Positions 20,097 to 31,019 are shown, counted from the first letter of the stretch. The stretch is 64,000 nucleotides of DNA from Trichobilharzia szidati (GCA_944472155.2 OX235271.1:45643991-45707990), one strand, 5' to 3'. A program made the numbers and translations. Notes: generated by a model not told the origin, from the sequence alone.

Positions 20097-20535
20097 TCAG
20101 TTTTGGACTCTTCGGTGGTAAGCACCCATCGAAGTTCGAAACCACGACCTTCCGGTTACTAGGTAAGCTTTTATACCATTCAGATCCTGGGACCCTATCC
20201 AATGGGTGGACAGTGAATTCAAACTTCTGCCAATTCACGACATAGCGTGACCACGCCCACTAGTGACTGAACCTATTCAGGCAGTTACCAGTAGGGTATC
20301 GCAGGTCAAAGGTTAGGACAGTTACTCCTCGAAGACATTTCTAAGTGGTCACGCTATATCGTGAATTGGCGGAAGTTAGAAGTCATGGGCCATTGAATTG
20401 GGTCCCAGTGTCTTTATAGTATACAAGCTTGCCTTGTGACCGGAGGGCCCTGGGTTCGAGCCCTGGTGGGTGCGTAATGCCAATAATTTCCAAGCTAGGA
20501 TTAAACAGCTGTCCAATACTCCCTGGCTTAGTAAT
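20097..20535. mobile_element. Inverted pair of hammerhead-family B elements
   Basis: The left copy (20097-20258) is on the minus strand and the right copy (20345-20535) on the plus strand. They meet head to head with matching arms GTGGTCACGCTATRTCGTGA. Both have tRNA-like bodies (right B box GGGTTCGAGCCC near 20453) and hammerhead remnants. The plus copy keeps AAACAGCTGTCC and CTCCCTGG but has lost the core. Confidence 0.75.
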
Positions 20536-20539
20536 TATT

Positions 20540-20905
20540 CAGATAAATTAATCAGGAAGTATGTGGAAAATTGTAAGAATAAAATGAAAACAAAAATGAC
20601 AATACAAAGAAAGATGGCAACTTGAAGACTGAGGAATTTAAAATATCAGTAGTACTTCCATATATGAGAGAAGGAACCTCTGAAACCCTATGTAGGATTC
20701 TTAAAAAATGCAGGGATACAAGTGACATTCAAACTCACAGACTAACTTAGAAACAAAGAATGCTGGTTAAAGGGATACTGTGGAGTCCAATAAACAAGAA
20801 AATTTAGCTAAACTAACAGCCTGCAGTTATTGTGAAGTCGAATACGCAGGTCAAAGTAGTAGTCTGGAATCAATTGAACTAATATAACTCAAAAATCCAG
20901 CGAAA
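20540..20905 (+). mobile_element. Penelope-like fragment
   Basis: Plus-strand frames read LIRKYVENCKNKMKTKMT (RT thumb end), FKISVVLPYMREGTSETLCR and ILKKCRDTSD, then a CSYCEVEYAGQSSS-like GIY-YIG entry near 20830. It is the same family as 16405-17850 and lies immediately behind a family B element. Confidence 0.65.
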
Positions 20906-20954
20906 TCTAGGTTATTCAAATGTTGGCTTGCAGGGATTTAATTCGATTGGTTAC

Positions 20955-21490
20955 AGGATTTCGTTATGAGCTGACATCGGTTATAAAAGGACTGGAAAAC
21001 CTTGAAGTACTGGAAATCTGTTTCGTCCCAGTTTGGGACGCTTCATCAGTACGCGACCACTACCGGGGTTTGGACCCACTACCTTCCGGTTACGACGCCA
21101 GCTCGTAGACCATTCAATCACTGGGACCCGGTTCATTGAACCGGGTACCTCATGGATTACAACTTCTGCCAATTCACGATAAAGCGTGACCACCAATCAA
21201 TGCCATCGGCAAGTATTTGTCCTCCAACCCCTACCTGCTGTACCCCACTGGTCGTAACTTCTCACTAGAAACCAGGTAACTACCTATCTGAATAGGGCCA
21301 GTTGCTATATCGTGAACAGGAAGAAGTTGGAATTCATGGATCGGTCAGTGGATCAGGTTCCAGTGGCTTAATGGCCTACAAGATCGCCTTGTAACCGGGA
21401 TGTTCTGGATGCTACCGGTGATTCCCAAAAACTAGGACGATACAGCTGCCCAGTACTCCCTGCTTTTAATGGTTCTTTAACTGATATTCA
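20955..21490. mobile_element. Inverted pair of hammerhead-family B elements
   Basis: Left copy 20955-21200 (minus) has GTACTG-A-TGAAGC-GTCCCAAACTGGGAC-GAAA-CAGATT-TC-CAGTAC, keeping stem I and a five-pair stem II. Right copy 21305-21490 (plus) has a tRNA-like body and GCTGCCCAGTACTCC tail with a damaged core. They diverge from a shared head around 21200-21305. Confidence 0.78.
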
Positions 21491-21935
21491 TCTGTGGTCA
21501 AACTCGAAGAATTTTAAAAAGTATTTAGAATTTATCTAAATCTCTTGAATTGAAATAAATCTTAAGTGTAGAACTTCGTACAACTTTCCAAACTGACACA
21601 TTTCAAACTAAAGCACAATGAATGGTAGGAACAAGAAAGAGATTCAATGAAACTATAACGAAAGGAACTGTACGAGAGAAAAAAAGAGTAAAGGGAATAT
21701 CATGAATATACGAGATCATATAAAGCATGAATACATCTACCCCACTCAGAACGATTTTAAGACCTGTCACTAACAGACTCAGGCTTAAAAAAAACTCACT
21801 GATTTGAAAATCTTTATGACATTACCTAATACCTACCGTGAAATTTTATTTATCTGTATTCAGGGTCATATACTTTGAATATACACAAAAGAATACAATA
21901 GAAATGTAATGAAATGAATTATTAGACAACTATTT

Positions 21936-23071
21936 CTCTTTAACTTTGCCATCGATGACATTCTGTAGTCAGCTCTGAAGGATGTGCGTGAAGGTGGTGT
22001 AGATCTGCTACCTGGAGATAGACTTTTCAACCTTGAGTATGCAGACGATATCGTCTTACTGTGCGATAGCATGCAGGCTGCCCAAACCGCACTTAATCAG
22101 TTGGCGATCAGTGTCTGTAAGTATGGTATGTGCTTTGCGCCGTCTAAGTGCAAAGTACTGTTACAAGATTGGCAGGAGCCTGTACCTGCACTCACTCTTG
22201 CGCGTGAGCCGCTTGAAGTTGTTGATAAGTTTGTGTACCTGGGTAGTTGTGTGAGTGCTGGCGGAGGGGTGACGGATGAGATTTCCAACCGTATAATGAA
22301 GGCTAGGGTGGCATACATCAACTTGAGCCACCTCTGGCGCCGTCGCGACGTTAACCTGGCTGTCAAAGGTAGGATATACAATGCTTCGGTGTGGGCTGTC
22401 TTGCTCTACGCCTGTGAAACCTGGCCTCTCCTAGCTGAGGATGTGCGGCGACTCTGCGTGTTCGATCATCGCTGTCTCCGCAGGATTGCTTGCGTTCGAT
22501 GGCATCATCGCGTGAGTAATTCTGAGGTTCGGCGACGTGTTTGAACAAAGTGGAGATCACCATTCACTGAGTGTCGTCATCTGGAAACACCAGCTCCAGT
22601 GGCTTAGACATGTGCTGCGAATTTCATCCCAGAGGCTTCCGTACAGGTCTCTGTTCGCTAGCCCTGGGACGGGATGGAAAAGGCGGAGGGGTGGTCAGTC
22701 CATGACATGGAGTCGTGGGATAAAGGATTTTTGTGCTAGATTAGCATTGGTTGGTGCGTCACGACTCCCTGGTCGGGGTCCGCGAGATAACTCGAATCGA
22801 TGGCTCGAAACGTTATCGGATATGGCCAAGAATCGTAATCAATGGCGAATGTGTTGCGATTTCCTTCTTTCTTCCCTTCCTGGTGATAGTTACCGAATAC
22901 TGTTTGAACTTGTTAAGCATGACTGTTTTCCTTCCAGATGAAGTTCTTTATCCGTTTTCCACTTATATTTTTACTTTTAATCTATGTTGTTTTATTATTA
23001 TTGTGTGGCGCATCTTTCTTGGTGCCATACTGTACCAAGTTTTTCTGCGTTTAAATAAATAAATAAATAAA
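21936..23071 (+). mobile_element. CR1/RTE-type LINE, 5' truncated, 12-bp TSD
   Basis: The insertion is flanked by AGACAACTATTT at 21924-21935 and 23072-23083 and ends in (TAAA)n. It encodes the RT palm: FNLEYADDIVLLCDSMQAA (YADD codons 22038-22049), GMCFAPSKCKVLLQDWQEP, KFVYLGSCVSAGGGVTDEIS, LWRRRDVNLAVKGRIYNAS, VWAVLLYACETWPLLAEDV and RRLCVFDHRCLRRIACVRWH. After a frameshift near 22540 it continues with WLRHVLRISSQRLPYR and SDMAKNRNQWR. One in-frame stop precedes 21984. Fewer lesions than its neighbours: a recent insertion relative to the rest. Confidence 0.92.
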
Positions 23072-23149
23072 AGACAACTATTTTCACATGTCAGGTTATA
23101 GAAATTCACTTGGTTCTAAGGTAGATTTTGTTACAACATCATTTTAGCT

Positions 23150-23325
23150 ACTGAGTCACTGAAAAGAGATTAATTGAAAAGTGTTTCGTCCTAGACAGAG
23201 ACTCTTCAGCAATAAACATTCATAACCCTACCAGGAGTCAAACCCAGGGTCTTTAGGTTACCCATTCAGCTAACGGGTTGGAATTCAGTGATCCATGAAT
23301 TTTTATCTCTGTCAGTGGGTACTTG
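23150..23325 (-). mobile_element. Hammerhead-family B element
   Basis: Minus strand: B box GGTTTGACTCC and a module with CTGAAGA, a stem II closing with GGAC, and GAAA, so the catalytic core bases are intact. Stem III (CACTTT) is no longer palindromic. Confidence 0.65.
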
Positions 23326-23409
23326 TGAAGTTTTTTTTTCAGAATCCTAAAGATAACTTTCAATGAATACATGATTTCGAATCATCAGTTGAATTATAAT
23401 GATATTAGA

Positions 23410-23576
23410 TGGTTGGAAACAATCTACAGGAAGTCTTGCTTCATCTAGGTTTTGTGCTAGTGGACACTCACGAGTTACCGAGACGCATCTGCAACCTCGA
23501 ATGAACTAATGTCCCTTCTGAGATTCGAACCCACATCACTCATTGCCGCCTGCAGTCAGAGACCCTATCACAGTGG
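23410..23576 (-). mobile_element. Hammerhead-family D element, diverged
   Basis: Minus strand copy with B box GGGTTCGAATCTC and a damaged hammerhead (CTCGTGAGTGTCCACTAGCAC then AAAA). Its tRNA-like head appears to be split from GCCTGAATAGCTCAGTGG (about 23920-23940) by the LTR at 23577-23916. Confidence 0.6.
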
Positions 23577-23916
23577 TGAGAGCTTTCTGCTAGCCAAAAT
23601 TGGTAGACAGCAGTTTACGTCAATGTTTATGTCCCAAATCTTGGCCATGAGAAAATAACAGGAACAAAGACTAAGTCAAGGACCAATCACAAGAGACTTA
23701 GCGTGGGCGGATACGATTAGCAGATACATCAACGGACTATCTAAGAAACGGCAACAAAGAGATGACAGAATAACCTTCAGCAGGAAAAAAAATGAATCAG
23801 AAAATGTTGCTTCTCTGCTAACAATAGCGAATAATAATGTACATAGAAATCTATAAATATCTGTTGATTTTCTCAATAAACGATCTGTTGCCTGGTCCTT
23901 GTCTTCTGTCGTTACA
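23577..23916 (-). mobile_element. Solo LTR of an LTR retrotransposon
   Basis: On the minus strand it starts TGTAACGACAGAAGACAAGG and shares its first roughly 170 bp with the stretch from 33182 (plus). It interrupts a family D element. No gag or pol is attached. The far boundary is approximate. Confidence 0.6.
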
Positions 23917-23929
23917 TCACCACTGAGCT

Positions 23930-24240
23930 ATTCAGGCTCGCAATTGAAATCCTGTAGGACTGTAGTGCCTATTTTTAATTGGACACTAGTTAGGAACTAG
24001 TGTAATGTGTTTTGTCCTTTCTTTGGTGCAGAGTGAATTCTATCAGTCATGTTTGCAATGTGGCCATTATTCTAGTTAGGACACCATTACGGTGCACTTT
24101 GAATTGTTGATGTTAGATGGTTGGAGGCAATTGGCAGGAAGCCTTGGACCTAGGTTTCGTGCTAGTTGGCACTCATCAGCAAGGCGTATCTGCAACCTTG
24201 AAGGAAACTCATGTCCCTTCAGAGATTCGAACCCACATCA
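23930..24240 (-). mobile_element. Hammerhead-family D retroposon
   Basis: Full-length partner of 5220-5535 on the minus strand, with B box GGGTTCGAATCTC and the ribozyme at 24141-24185, then a body running to CTAGTGTCCAATT. Confidence 0.8.
24141..24185 (-). ncRNA. Hammerhead ribozyme, all core bases intact
   Basis: Base for base the same motif as at 5308-5352, on the opposite strand: GCCTTG, CTGATGA, GTGCCAACTAGCAC, GAAA, CCTAGG, TC, CAAGGC. No substitution in 45 bases, although the surrounding elements differ at many sites. Confidence 0.88.
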
Positions 24241-24739
24241 TGCCATGGAACTTTTCTCAAAAGCATATGCGTTGCAGAGAAGTGAAGTAAACAACACATT
24301 CATTCTTCTCAGTAGCTCCCCTTAGATGAGGGGTCGATGTAATCCAGTTCCTCAGCATCATTTTACACTTGATACGGAGTGAACTGTATGCTAACCATAC
24401 TCAGAATGCAATTAGGACTCTGTTCTAGAGCTGTGTCGAAAACAGTGACTAAGTCAGCTAACAAAAACATTTCAAAGATTGATTTACATTTCTCTTATTT
24501 CCTCCTTAATCAGCCTTTAATCATACTACTTTTCCTGACTCATCTCTCATTACATTTAATAATATGAGTCATCATTTATTCATATTGTCTCTTAATTACT
24601 CATTCTTTTAAGGTGACTGACTGATTATTACTATTTTCGAATTATTTTGCCTGTCTGCATGATTAGACTTTGATTTCAGTTTGTTAATTCAATGTTTTTT
24701 CAACTTAGTGTTTTCCAGGATGGACGAAGTGTAACAAAT

Positions 24740-25106
24740 TATTGTTTTTATTCGTTTCTTGAGTTTCGAGTGGAACATTAGGCTTCAGAAGCATATCCTC
24801 ATTGAACTATGTTGTCTGTCAAGATTTTCATATTCACGTAAAAGCCTTCATTCCCCTTCCAAATGGTCACCTGCATGTCACTCTTAGACGCCAATTCGGA
24901 TACTTTCTATTAGGCTTCTACTCGACGGCCCAGTGTGTGATGTCATTAGATTCCCTCCTCCCCCTGTGTATGTTCAGTCCATCTCCTTTCCCTTCTGTAC
25001 ATTTATCGAATAATGAGTTCTTGGCAGATTTACTGCACTACCAGATTTCCATGCTGTTTATTCTTTCTGACCATTTGATCTACAATACTGAAAAGAGTTA
25101 GGGGTA
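24740..25106 (-). mobile_element. RTE-like LINE 3' fragment
   Basis: Minus-strand RTE-like 3' end, starting at the ATTGTTTTTATTCG terminus and reading back to the TTTCTGACCATTTGATCT region (RWP motif). It ends where the Merlin terminal repeat begins. Confidence 0.7.
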
Positions 25107-26043
25107 AAGTTAAACTTTAAGCACCACTAACAACCAATCAGCGAATGACCTTGAATGAACCAATCATGTGAAAGAGTCTTTTTGGTTAAGGAAAACATAT
25201 ATTTATGAAAAAGATGCATAAAACTGAATAAAACTGTTACATAGGGTACCTTTTTCTGACAAGTGATAAAAACATCTGCCACTTTAGCGTACGAGTAACA
25301 ATTGAAAAGTTACACCACATTCTGTACATATATTTGTCTAAATGACTATAAATGTTTTTTTAACCTTCCCCAAAAGCCTTCTATAGAAGTTGTACGTCTC
25401 TGTAATGGGATCCAAAAAATCATTAGAATGGTTCACCTTGTGGTGAATATATCCAAGGGATGACAGGTGGTTATAGCCTTTCCACTAATCGATGTGTATT
25501 ATAGATCTCTGTTTCACAAGTCAAGTGATAATAGGTACCTTCTGCTCCCAATATAGAAGTAAGCCTCTCCATTTTTCAGGATGCGATATCCCTGCAGTGC
25601 TAGTACCAATGAACTGTTGATACGAGACTATTTTCAGTTTCAGCAGCTGAACCTCTCACGGGCTGTGTCAAAACCCAGTTGAGGACAAACGGGACCTAGC
25701 AAAAAATGTCCTTACGAAACATTCAAATCATCAGCTTACCTTCCCTGACACTAACTCATTGCAAACAAATTGCACAATGATGGACATAACCACCAATCGA
25801 CCTGCTGAAGCTTTTTATACTCATGACACCTTCACATGAACAAATCCTTTCTTTCCTAAGCAACCCCACTTCCAAGCAATACTGGGAAACCTTATCTTCA
25901 CCAAACTGTAAGCGCTACTGAGTTAGAGCAGGTATTTGACTCGAATCAAGCGAGATAGGAACTTCCACTCACGTGGATGAAACTCACTGGATCACTCACT
26001 GATTGGTAGCTAGTGGTGCTTAAAGTTTAACTTGTCCGAGTTC
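25107..26043 (-). mobile_element. Merlin DNA transposon, decayed, with TIRs
   Basis: Terminal inverted repeats start AAGTTAAACTTTAAGCACCA at 25107 and as its reverse complement ending at 26043; about 40 bp match with few differences. Minus-strand frames give WKGYNHLSSLGYIHHKVNHS and NDFLDPITETYNFYRRLLGK then VKKTF (about 25500-25360). The block VNHSxxFxxPxT followed by a WxxVK-type helix is the C-terminal signature of Merlin/IS1016-type DDE transposases. A zinc-finger-like N-terminal region (LLRKERICSCEGVMSIKSFS) lies near 25870. Stops and frameshifts are frequent. Confidence 0.85.
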
Positions 26044-26539
26044 GGTAGTCATGATAATCTGAAGTAGGCTGTTGAAAATGCTTTTGGAAACGTGTACACC
26101 AAGTTTTCGAAACACATAGAAGCACTGACTGATTTGAGATTAGTATTTTAATTAATCTAGCTATTACTAATTTTATTTTCTCCCACTTTTAATTACATAT
26201 TTCATAATAGATAGTCTGACAATGTTTTCATATAGAATTATCATAATTATAGTATGATTAATTGGCTTTCAGATCTTTTTCTACTGCTGTCATTCTATGC
26301 CACTAAACTGTTATCACATGATGAGCTAATTTAAATGATTTGTATTTATTGATTTATTAAATACATATACAAGCAAACATACACACATATAGGCAAAAAA
26401 ATCGATAGGTTATCTGTATAACATCTACCTTAATTAATTAGTTTAACCATTATACATTGACTCTACTTCTGTTTTTTTACATAAAATTATATCTTAATAT
26501 CATAAATATTAATAGTAACAATAATAATAATACATAAAA

Positions 26540-26624
26540 ATGTCTATTCTTAAAATTACTGGAAGACAAATATTAGATAGTCGTGGTTATCCAACAGTAG
26601 AAGTGGATGTAATTACAAATAAAG
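26540..26624 (+). CDS. Enolase paralogue, first coding exon
   Basis: ATG opens [20 protein letters not shown] then EVDVITNK, ending in phase 1 at G|GTAAAT. This is the N-terminus of enolase (2-phosphoglycerate to phosphoenolpyruvate, cytosolic glycolysis) up to a conserved intron position. It differs from the usual DSRGNPTVE by a tyrosine and from canonical HAREIF by TGRQIL, so it is probably a divergent paralogue. An in-frame AT-rich leader precedes it; a possible trans-splice acceptor (TTAATAG near 26512) could receive a spliced leader. No exon encoding PSGASTG, the metal-binding acidic residues or the LLLKVNQ region was found in the remaining 37 kb. Either the gene continues across the gap or beyond, or this is an orphan exon. 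Confidence 0.8.
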
Positions 26625-27144
26625 GTAAATTTATGATGAATATAAAAATATGACCATTTTATTCTAATTTTTTATAATAATTATCTTTTTTGAATTTATG
26701 TGATGAGTTTACAAAAATAAGAAAGCCTAGTTCACTAGACCTGATTGGAGCTCAAAATGGGGTCATATTGGAGCATAATTACAAAATGCTTTAGAATAAC
26801 ATGGTGAAGCTATATATCAATAAATGTATCTGATCTGATTTTTGCTCATAACAAAGTTCTCTCTTGAAATTAATCACTTTCACATAAATTTGACAGATGA
26901 TGATGCTATGTACTTCTAATTGATTGAGATGAATAGTTGTGGTAACCAGATCGCAGGGATCTAAACAACATACACCCGTTGATATCACCAACAGTTTGCT
27001 CAGTCTGATTCAGACTAGAGAACTGAACCCGTTCAACCAAAGATGCTTTATTGAGTTCGGCTTTAAATAAGCGAATCCACTGTCCAGTGTTTAGATCACT
27101 TTTATCTGGTTACCAAGCTAGATTGGTTCATATTGCGTCGGAGA

Positions 27145-27695
27145 GTTAACATACGCCTTCATCAACCTGAAACCAGTATGGGAATCTTCTGCATTCCGCG
27201 GCATACACAATAAGATTCGGATTTTCAACACAAATGTCAAGTCAGTCAGTTACTTCTTCTATCGGGTCAGAAACTTGCTCTGTGTGTTACAAGAATCATT
27301 TCCAACAGGCCATTGCAGACTTTCATCAACAGCGTCTGCCTCCGCTGGCTCCATACTGAAGATCGATTGGCCGATTGGCCAGAACGAATTAGTAAGAAGA
27401 AACTCTGCAGTGCAACGAACCGACCAAGAACCGATCGCTCAACAAATATGTAGGGGAAAATGGAGATGGATAAGGAATACGTTGAGGAAGCCATTGCTGG
27501 GGTGGAATCCGGATGGGAAGCGACGAGTGAGTCATCAGTGCGAGGATGACATGGAGAAGGTCGTGTGGCGAATAGGAGATGAGAGATAATGGGCAATCTT
27601 GTGCCCGGCTGAGGAGGACAGGAAAAATAGAACACAGTGAAGATGTGTTGTCGAAGCCATATGTTCCACTCGGAACCCAAGGAGACAATAATAGT
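27145..27695 (+). mobile_element. RTE-like LINE 3' fragment
   Basis: Plus-strand frames: INLKPVWESSAFR, KIRIFNTNVKSVSYFF, GSILKIDWPIGQNEL, TDQEPIAQQICRGKWRWIRN and TLRKPLLGWNPDGKRRVSH. The 3' end has ATATGTTCCACTCGGAACCC and an AATAAT tail. Confidence 0.85.
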
Positions 27696-27739
27696 AGAGT
27701 AGTTATACTTAATAAAACACTGACACACTCACACAGTAT

Positions 27740-28609
27740 GGTCAGGGGTGGGTGCCTTGAGCTGCGGGTTGGCCACCCCTCCGCACATCTCTTGAAATGC
27801 TCCCATATGACCGGGCGTCTTACATAGCCTCTCCTGAGGAAGTCCTACTCACTGCCTTCACGTGGCGGAGGTGTTTTTCACCAAAGTGAGAGGGCGAAAG
27901 CGGATGTCCGGCGCTCTTCACGGGGTTGACTGTCCATTGGATGACAGTCTAGGGGAGATGGCTAAACCCTGATTCCAAACCTCCAACGAGTGGCGTATGA
28001 AGCCCACTGGAGCTCACCGGCAGACGTATGAACAAAGGGCTTGTTGGATGTCCTGGATGTCTGGCCCCATTCAAAAAGGCGTATGAACCGAACTCCGGTC
28101 ACCGGCTGCCAATGGATAGTGGACTCCCTACTTCACTCCTACTGCCTTGTAGGTCACACTTGGTTGTGTAAAGGCTAGAGCTGCACTCTCAAACAAAAGG
28201 CCGAGCGATTCTGGGGACATCACTCGTACCAAATTCCCATGAAACTTCATGAACTCTCTTACATCAACCAAATTCCAGTACTGGTCCAACAACATCGCCT
28301 TCGGTGGTTTGGCCATGTTCTGCGCCGACCAGATGACGATCTGGTCAAATCAGTTCTAAATCCCTCGCCATTACCATCTTGGCGATGTCGCAGGGGTGGA
28401 CAGCTGAAAACATGGCTTGGTACAGTCAAGGCTGATATGGAGTGCCTGGGGCTGCAAACCGTCTACGGACTCCGTCTGTGGAACAAGAATTGGATAACCC
28501 TGTCGCAAAACCTTGCATCAGATCGCCGCGCCTGGGCAGCGATGATTCGAGATGTTCATGAAGCCGGCTCATCCTCCCGTAGGAGATAGCCGAAGTAAAG
28601 TAAAGTAAG
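27740..28609 (+). mobile_element. Internally deleted LINE with 11-bp TSD
   Basis: Direct repeat TCACACAGTAT at 27729-27739 and 28610-28620 brackets 870 bp. The 5' half (27740-28230) is GC-rich and non-coding, resembling a LINE 5' UTR. The 3' half encodes QQHRLRWFGHVLRRPDDDL, SWRCRRGGQLKTWLGTVKAD, LRLWNKNWITLSQNLASDRR and AWAAMIRDVHEA, an RT C-terminus ending in a stop at about 28589, followed by (AGTAA)n. The endonuclease and most of the RT are absent. Confidence 0.82.
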
Positions 28610-28709
28610 TCACACAGTATTACTTATTTACGAATTTCTCATTATAGAAATAATAACCAGGTATATGTTGGACACGCTTTAAGATAAACTGACTGACCGC
28701 CTGACTCGC

Positions 28710-28815
28710 TTTCAACATAGAACTTTGCACAAATGTCCAGAAGTTAATGCTGTCACACTCCATTTAGCAGACTAAGGTAGACAAAAGAAAGAGAGACATA
28801 TAAAATTCAAAAGAA
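28710..28815 (-). mobile_element. LINE family E 3' UTR fragment
   Basis: Matches the family E 3' end (CATAGAACTTTGCAC, TGTCACACTCCATTTAGCA). It passes straight into an RTE-like fragment. Confidence 0.55.
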
Positions 28816-29470
28816 TATCCGGAATGCAGAAGATTTCCATACTGGTTTAAGTTTGATAAAGGCGTTTGTCGCCTCTCCGACTTTGGCTGGCTAGCTTTGA
28901 CATCTTCATCCGTTCCAACTGTCTGTGGCCAGACAAGGGAAGGAAGTAACCCATTGATGGTGATCGGTGCCGGCTATTGTTGATGTTGGTTGGTTATCTT
29001 CATCACCTCCGTTGTCTCTATGTTCACCTGAAGTCCTGTCTTCGTTGGCTACTTCTTTAGCCAGTGTGTTGCCTTTCACCTGCAAGTTTGTGTGACATGA
29101 GACACAAATCATCCGCGAAATCCTGATCTTCTAGGGTCTTATTATCGGTCCAACGTATTACTGTTTCCTCGCTCTCCACAGTCCGACGCATAATCCAGAC
29201 CATAACAACTGGTGATTGTAGTCAACCTTGTCTTACTCTTATATTCACTTCGAATGCCTCGCTGAGTTTCCCGTTGTGGATCACCTGACATGGGCAGCGT
29301 CATATAGCTGTTGAATGAGGTTGATAAAGACTTGAGGTATGCCGCAATGTTGAAGTAGTTTCCAAATTACTTCTCGGTCAACACTGTCGAAGGCTTTTCC
29401 AATGTCGATGGAGTTAAGGTACAGGTTTGAGAGCCACCCTTTACTTTTTTTCGATGACGACAGATCATAA
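28815..29470 (-). mobile_element. RTE-like LINE, RT palm fragment
   Basis: Minus-strand: SNLYLNSIDIGKAFDSVDRE, VIWKLLQHCGIPQVFINLIQ and QLYDAAHVRVIHNGKLSEAF, then RVRQGCLQS-like sequence and FADDLCVSCH near 29090, with a damaged FADD box. This is the interior of the same LINE family whose 3' ends litter the window. Confidence 0.8.
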
Positions 29471-30794
29471 ACCATATTTATTACAGTGACTAATACTGAA
29501 GGTTACATACCTTACAGGATTATTAAAGATATTCTGATGGATGTGACCAAGACCGACTTTAGCGACTCAAGGACTGACTTTTTACCAGAGTAGATTCGCT
29601 CTGATATAGAGTATGCAGTTGAAATACACTTTTCTAGCTAAAGATACTGACAAAATTTGAAGTTTTCTGAACACACTCAGTACGTTTGGTATACCCATCA
29701 AGTGTAAGATGAGGCTGCCGTACCCTTGGGCACCGACTATTAGTCTTACGATAGGTAGTAGTGAAACGACTAGGCTTGTTGATCATTCCACTTATTTGTG
29801 AAGTTGCGTTAACCAGTACGGCTTCAATGCTGACAAATGAATAAGGCTGCTTTCACATTTCCCTACTTGAGTCACTTTTGTAGCGGGCATCATATCCATT
29901 TATCTATCAAAGCGTGTGTGCGTGTGCGTGTGCTACACAGCAGCTCTTTTCATTCCACTTTAGAACTATGAAGTATGACTGTTTAAGCTGAGATATTTGA
30001 AAGATTAACGGTTTTTTATACCTTATGTGACTCCATTCAAACTGTTGTGTTAGATAGAGTGATGTGGTCAATAATATTTAGATTAGGTGTGAAGTCTTGT
30101 CTAGTGGGGCGAGGAGGGATAATTCAAACGATTAGGTTATGAATCTATTAGAGATGAGCTCTCTACAACATGTGTTATGCATGTCATGCAACTGGTTTTC
30201 TTAGGAAGCCAATTTACTCGAAATTAGAAAAAGAATCCAAAATGGAACCTCACTAATATTCGTCGAATCATCATCTCCTCCTGTTTATTCATTACTAAAT
30301 TTTTAATTACCCTGAACTTTAACTCTATGCATCTGTATATTTTGCTTCCTCGAGGTGTTTTCACTTGAGCTGAACCACTATAGCGCTAAGTCTTACGTTA
30401 ATCATATGTGCCTTGCCATCTCTTGTTGACGGTCTGCTGCTAAGCTGTTTAAAGGCACAAATATGAAATGGCTGAACTAGATTTTGGCTATATTCGATAT
30501 AAAATACATAGATAATCTGTGTATGATGGTGTTAAGTAAAATTAAAGGTAGACTATTCAAATTTGGCGAACATTTATCCCCTTGTAAAACCAATCTACAG
30601 CTTTTTTCCTCATCATAATTGAACTGAACAACTAATCCACCAATTATTAAAACTAAATAATCAATAACACTATTTATAAATACATTTAATAACTCAAAGT
30701 ATTGATTTTTATTTTTACTGAAAGAAAAATATTCGGTTTTTAAAAATGGAATAACTATCGGTTTTAGATTTAATAATATTACTTGCACAAGAGG

Positions 30795-30978
30795 TGTCTC
30801 TCGTGGCCCAAGTGGTCTGGTCGATAACGCTTTGGCGTTTGAAACTATGGGCATTGGGTTCTAGCCTCGGGCGGAACATCATCACTCACTGGGGAATGCG
30901 GGTACATCCAATAGCTGACGAGTCACAAATAGGACGAAATGCGCATCCTGGATTCCACTGCTAGTCACCATCCACCAA
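30795..30978 (+). mobile_element. Sm-alpha-like element
   Basis: Complete small retroposon: A box TGGCCCAAGTGG, B box GGGTTCTAGCCTC, ATCACTCACTGGGGAATGCG linker and a hammerhead. It is the best Sm-alpha-type copy here. Confidence 0.88.
30908..30955 (+). ncRNA. Sm-alpha-type hammerhead ribozyme
   Basis: CTGACGA at 30915-30921, stem II GTCACAAATAGGAC (one A-G mismatch), GAAA at 30936-30939, palindromic stem III TGCGCA and cleavage site TC|C after 30947. All core bases are canonical. Stem I is weakened: CCAATAG faces CTGGATT. Confidence 0.85.
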
Positions 30979-31019
30979 TTAAATTAATAATATTAGGTTC
31001 AAAATAGATATAGACTGAC

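Noticed and set aside
22097..22563. Minus-strand frames opposite the LINE at 21936-23071
   Set aside because: Shadows of the RT coding frame.
30477..30790. Minus-strand frame of over 100 codons with a hydrophobic stretch (INSVIDYLVLIIGGLVV)
   Set aside because: It has a possible acceptor but no clear donor or start, runs into a Sm-alpha copy, and has no recognisable domain; kept only as a note.
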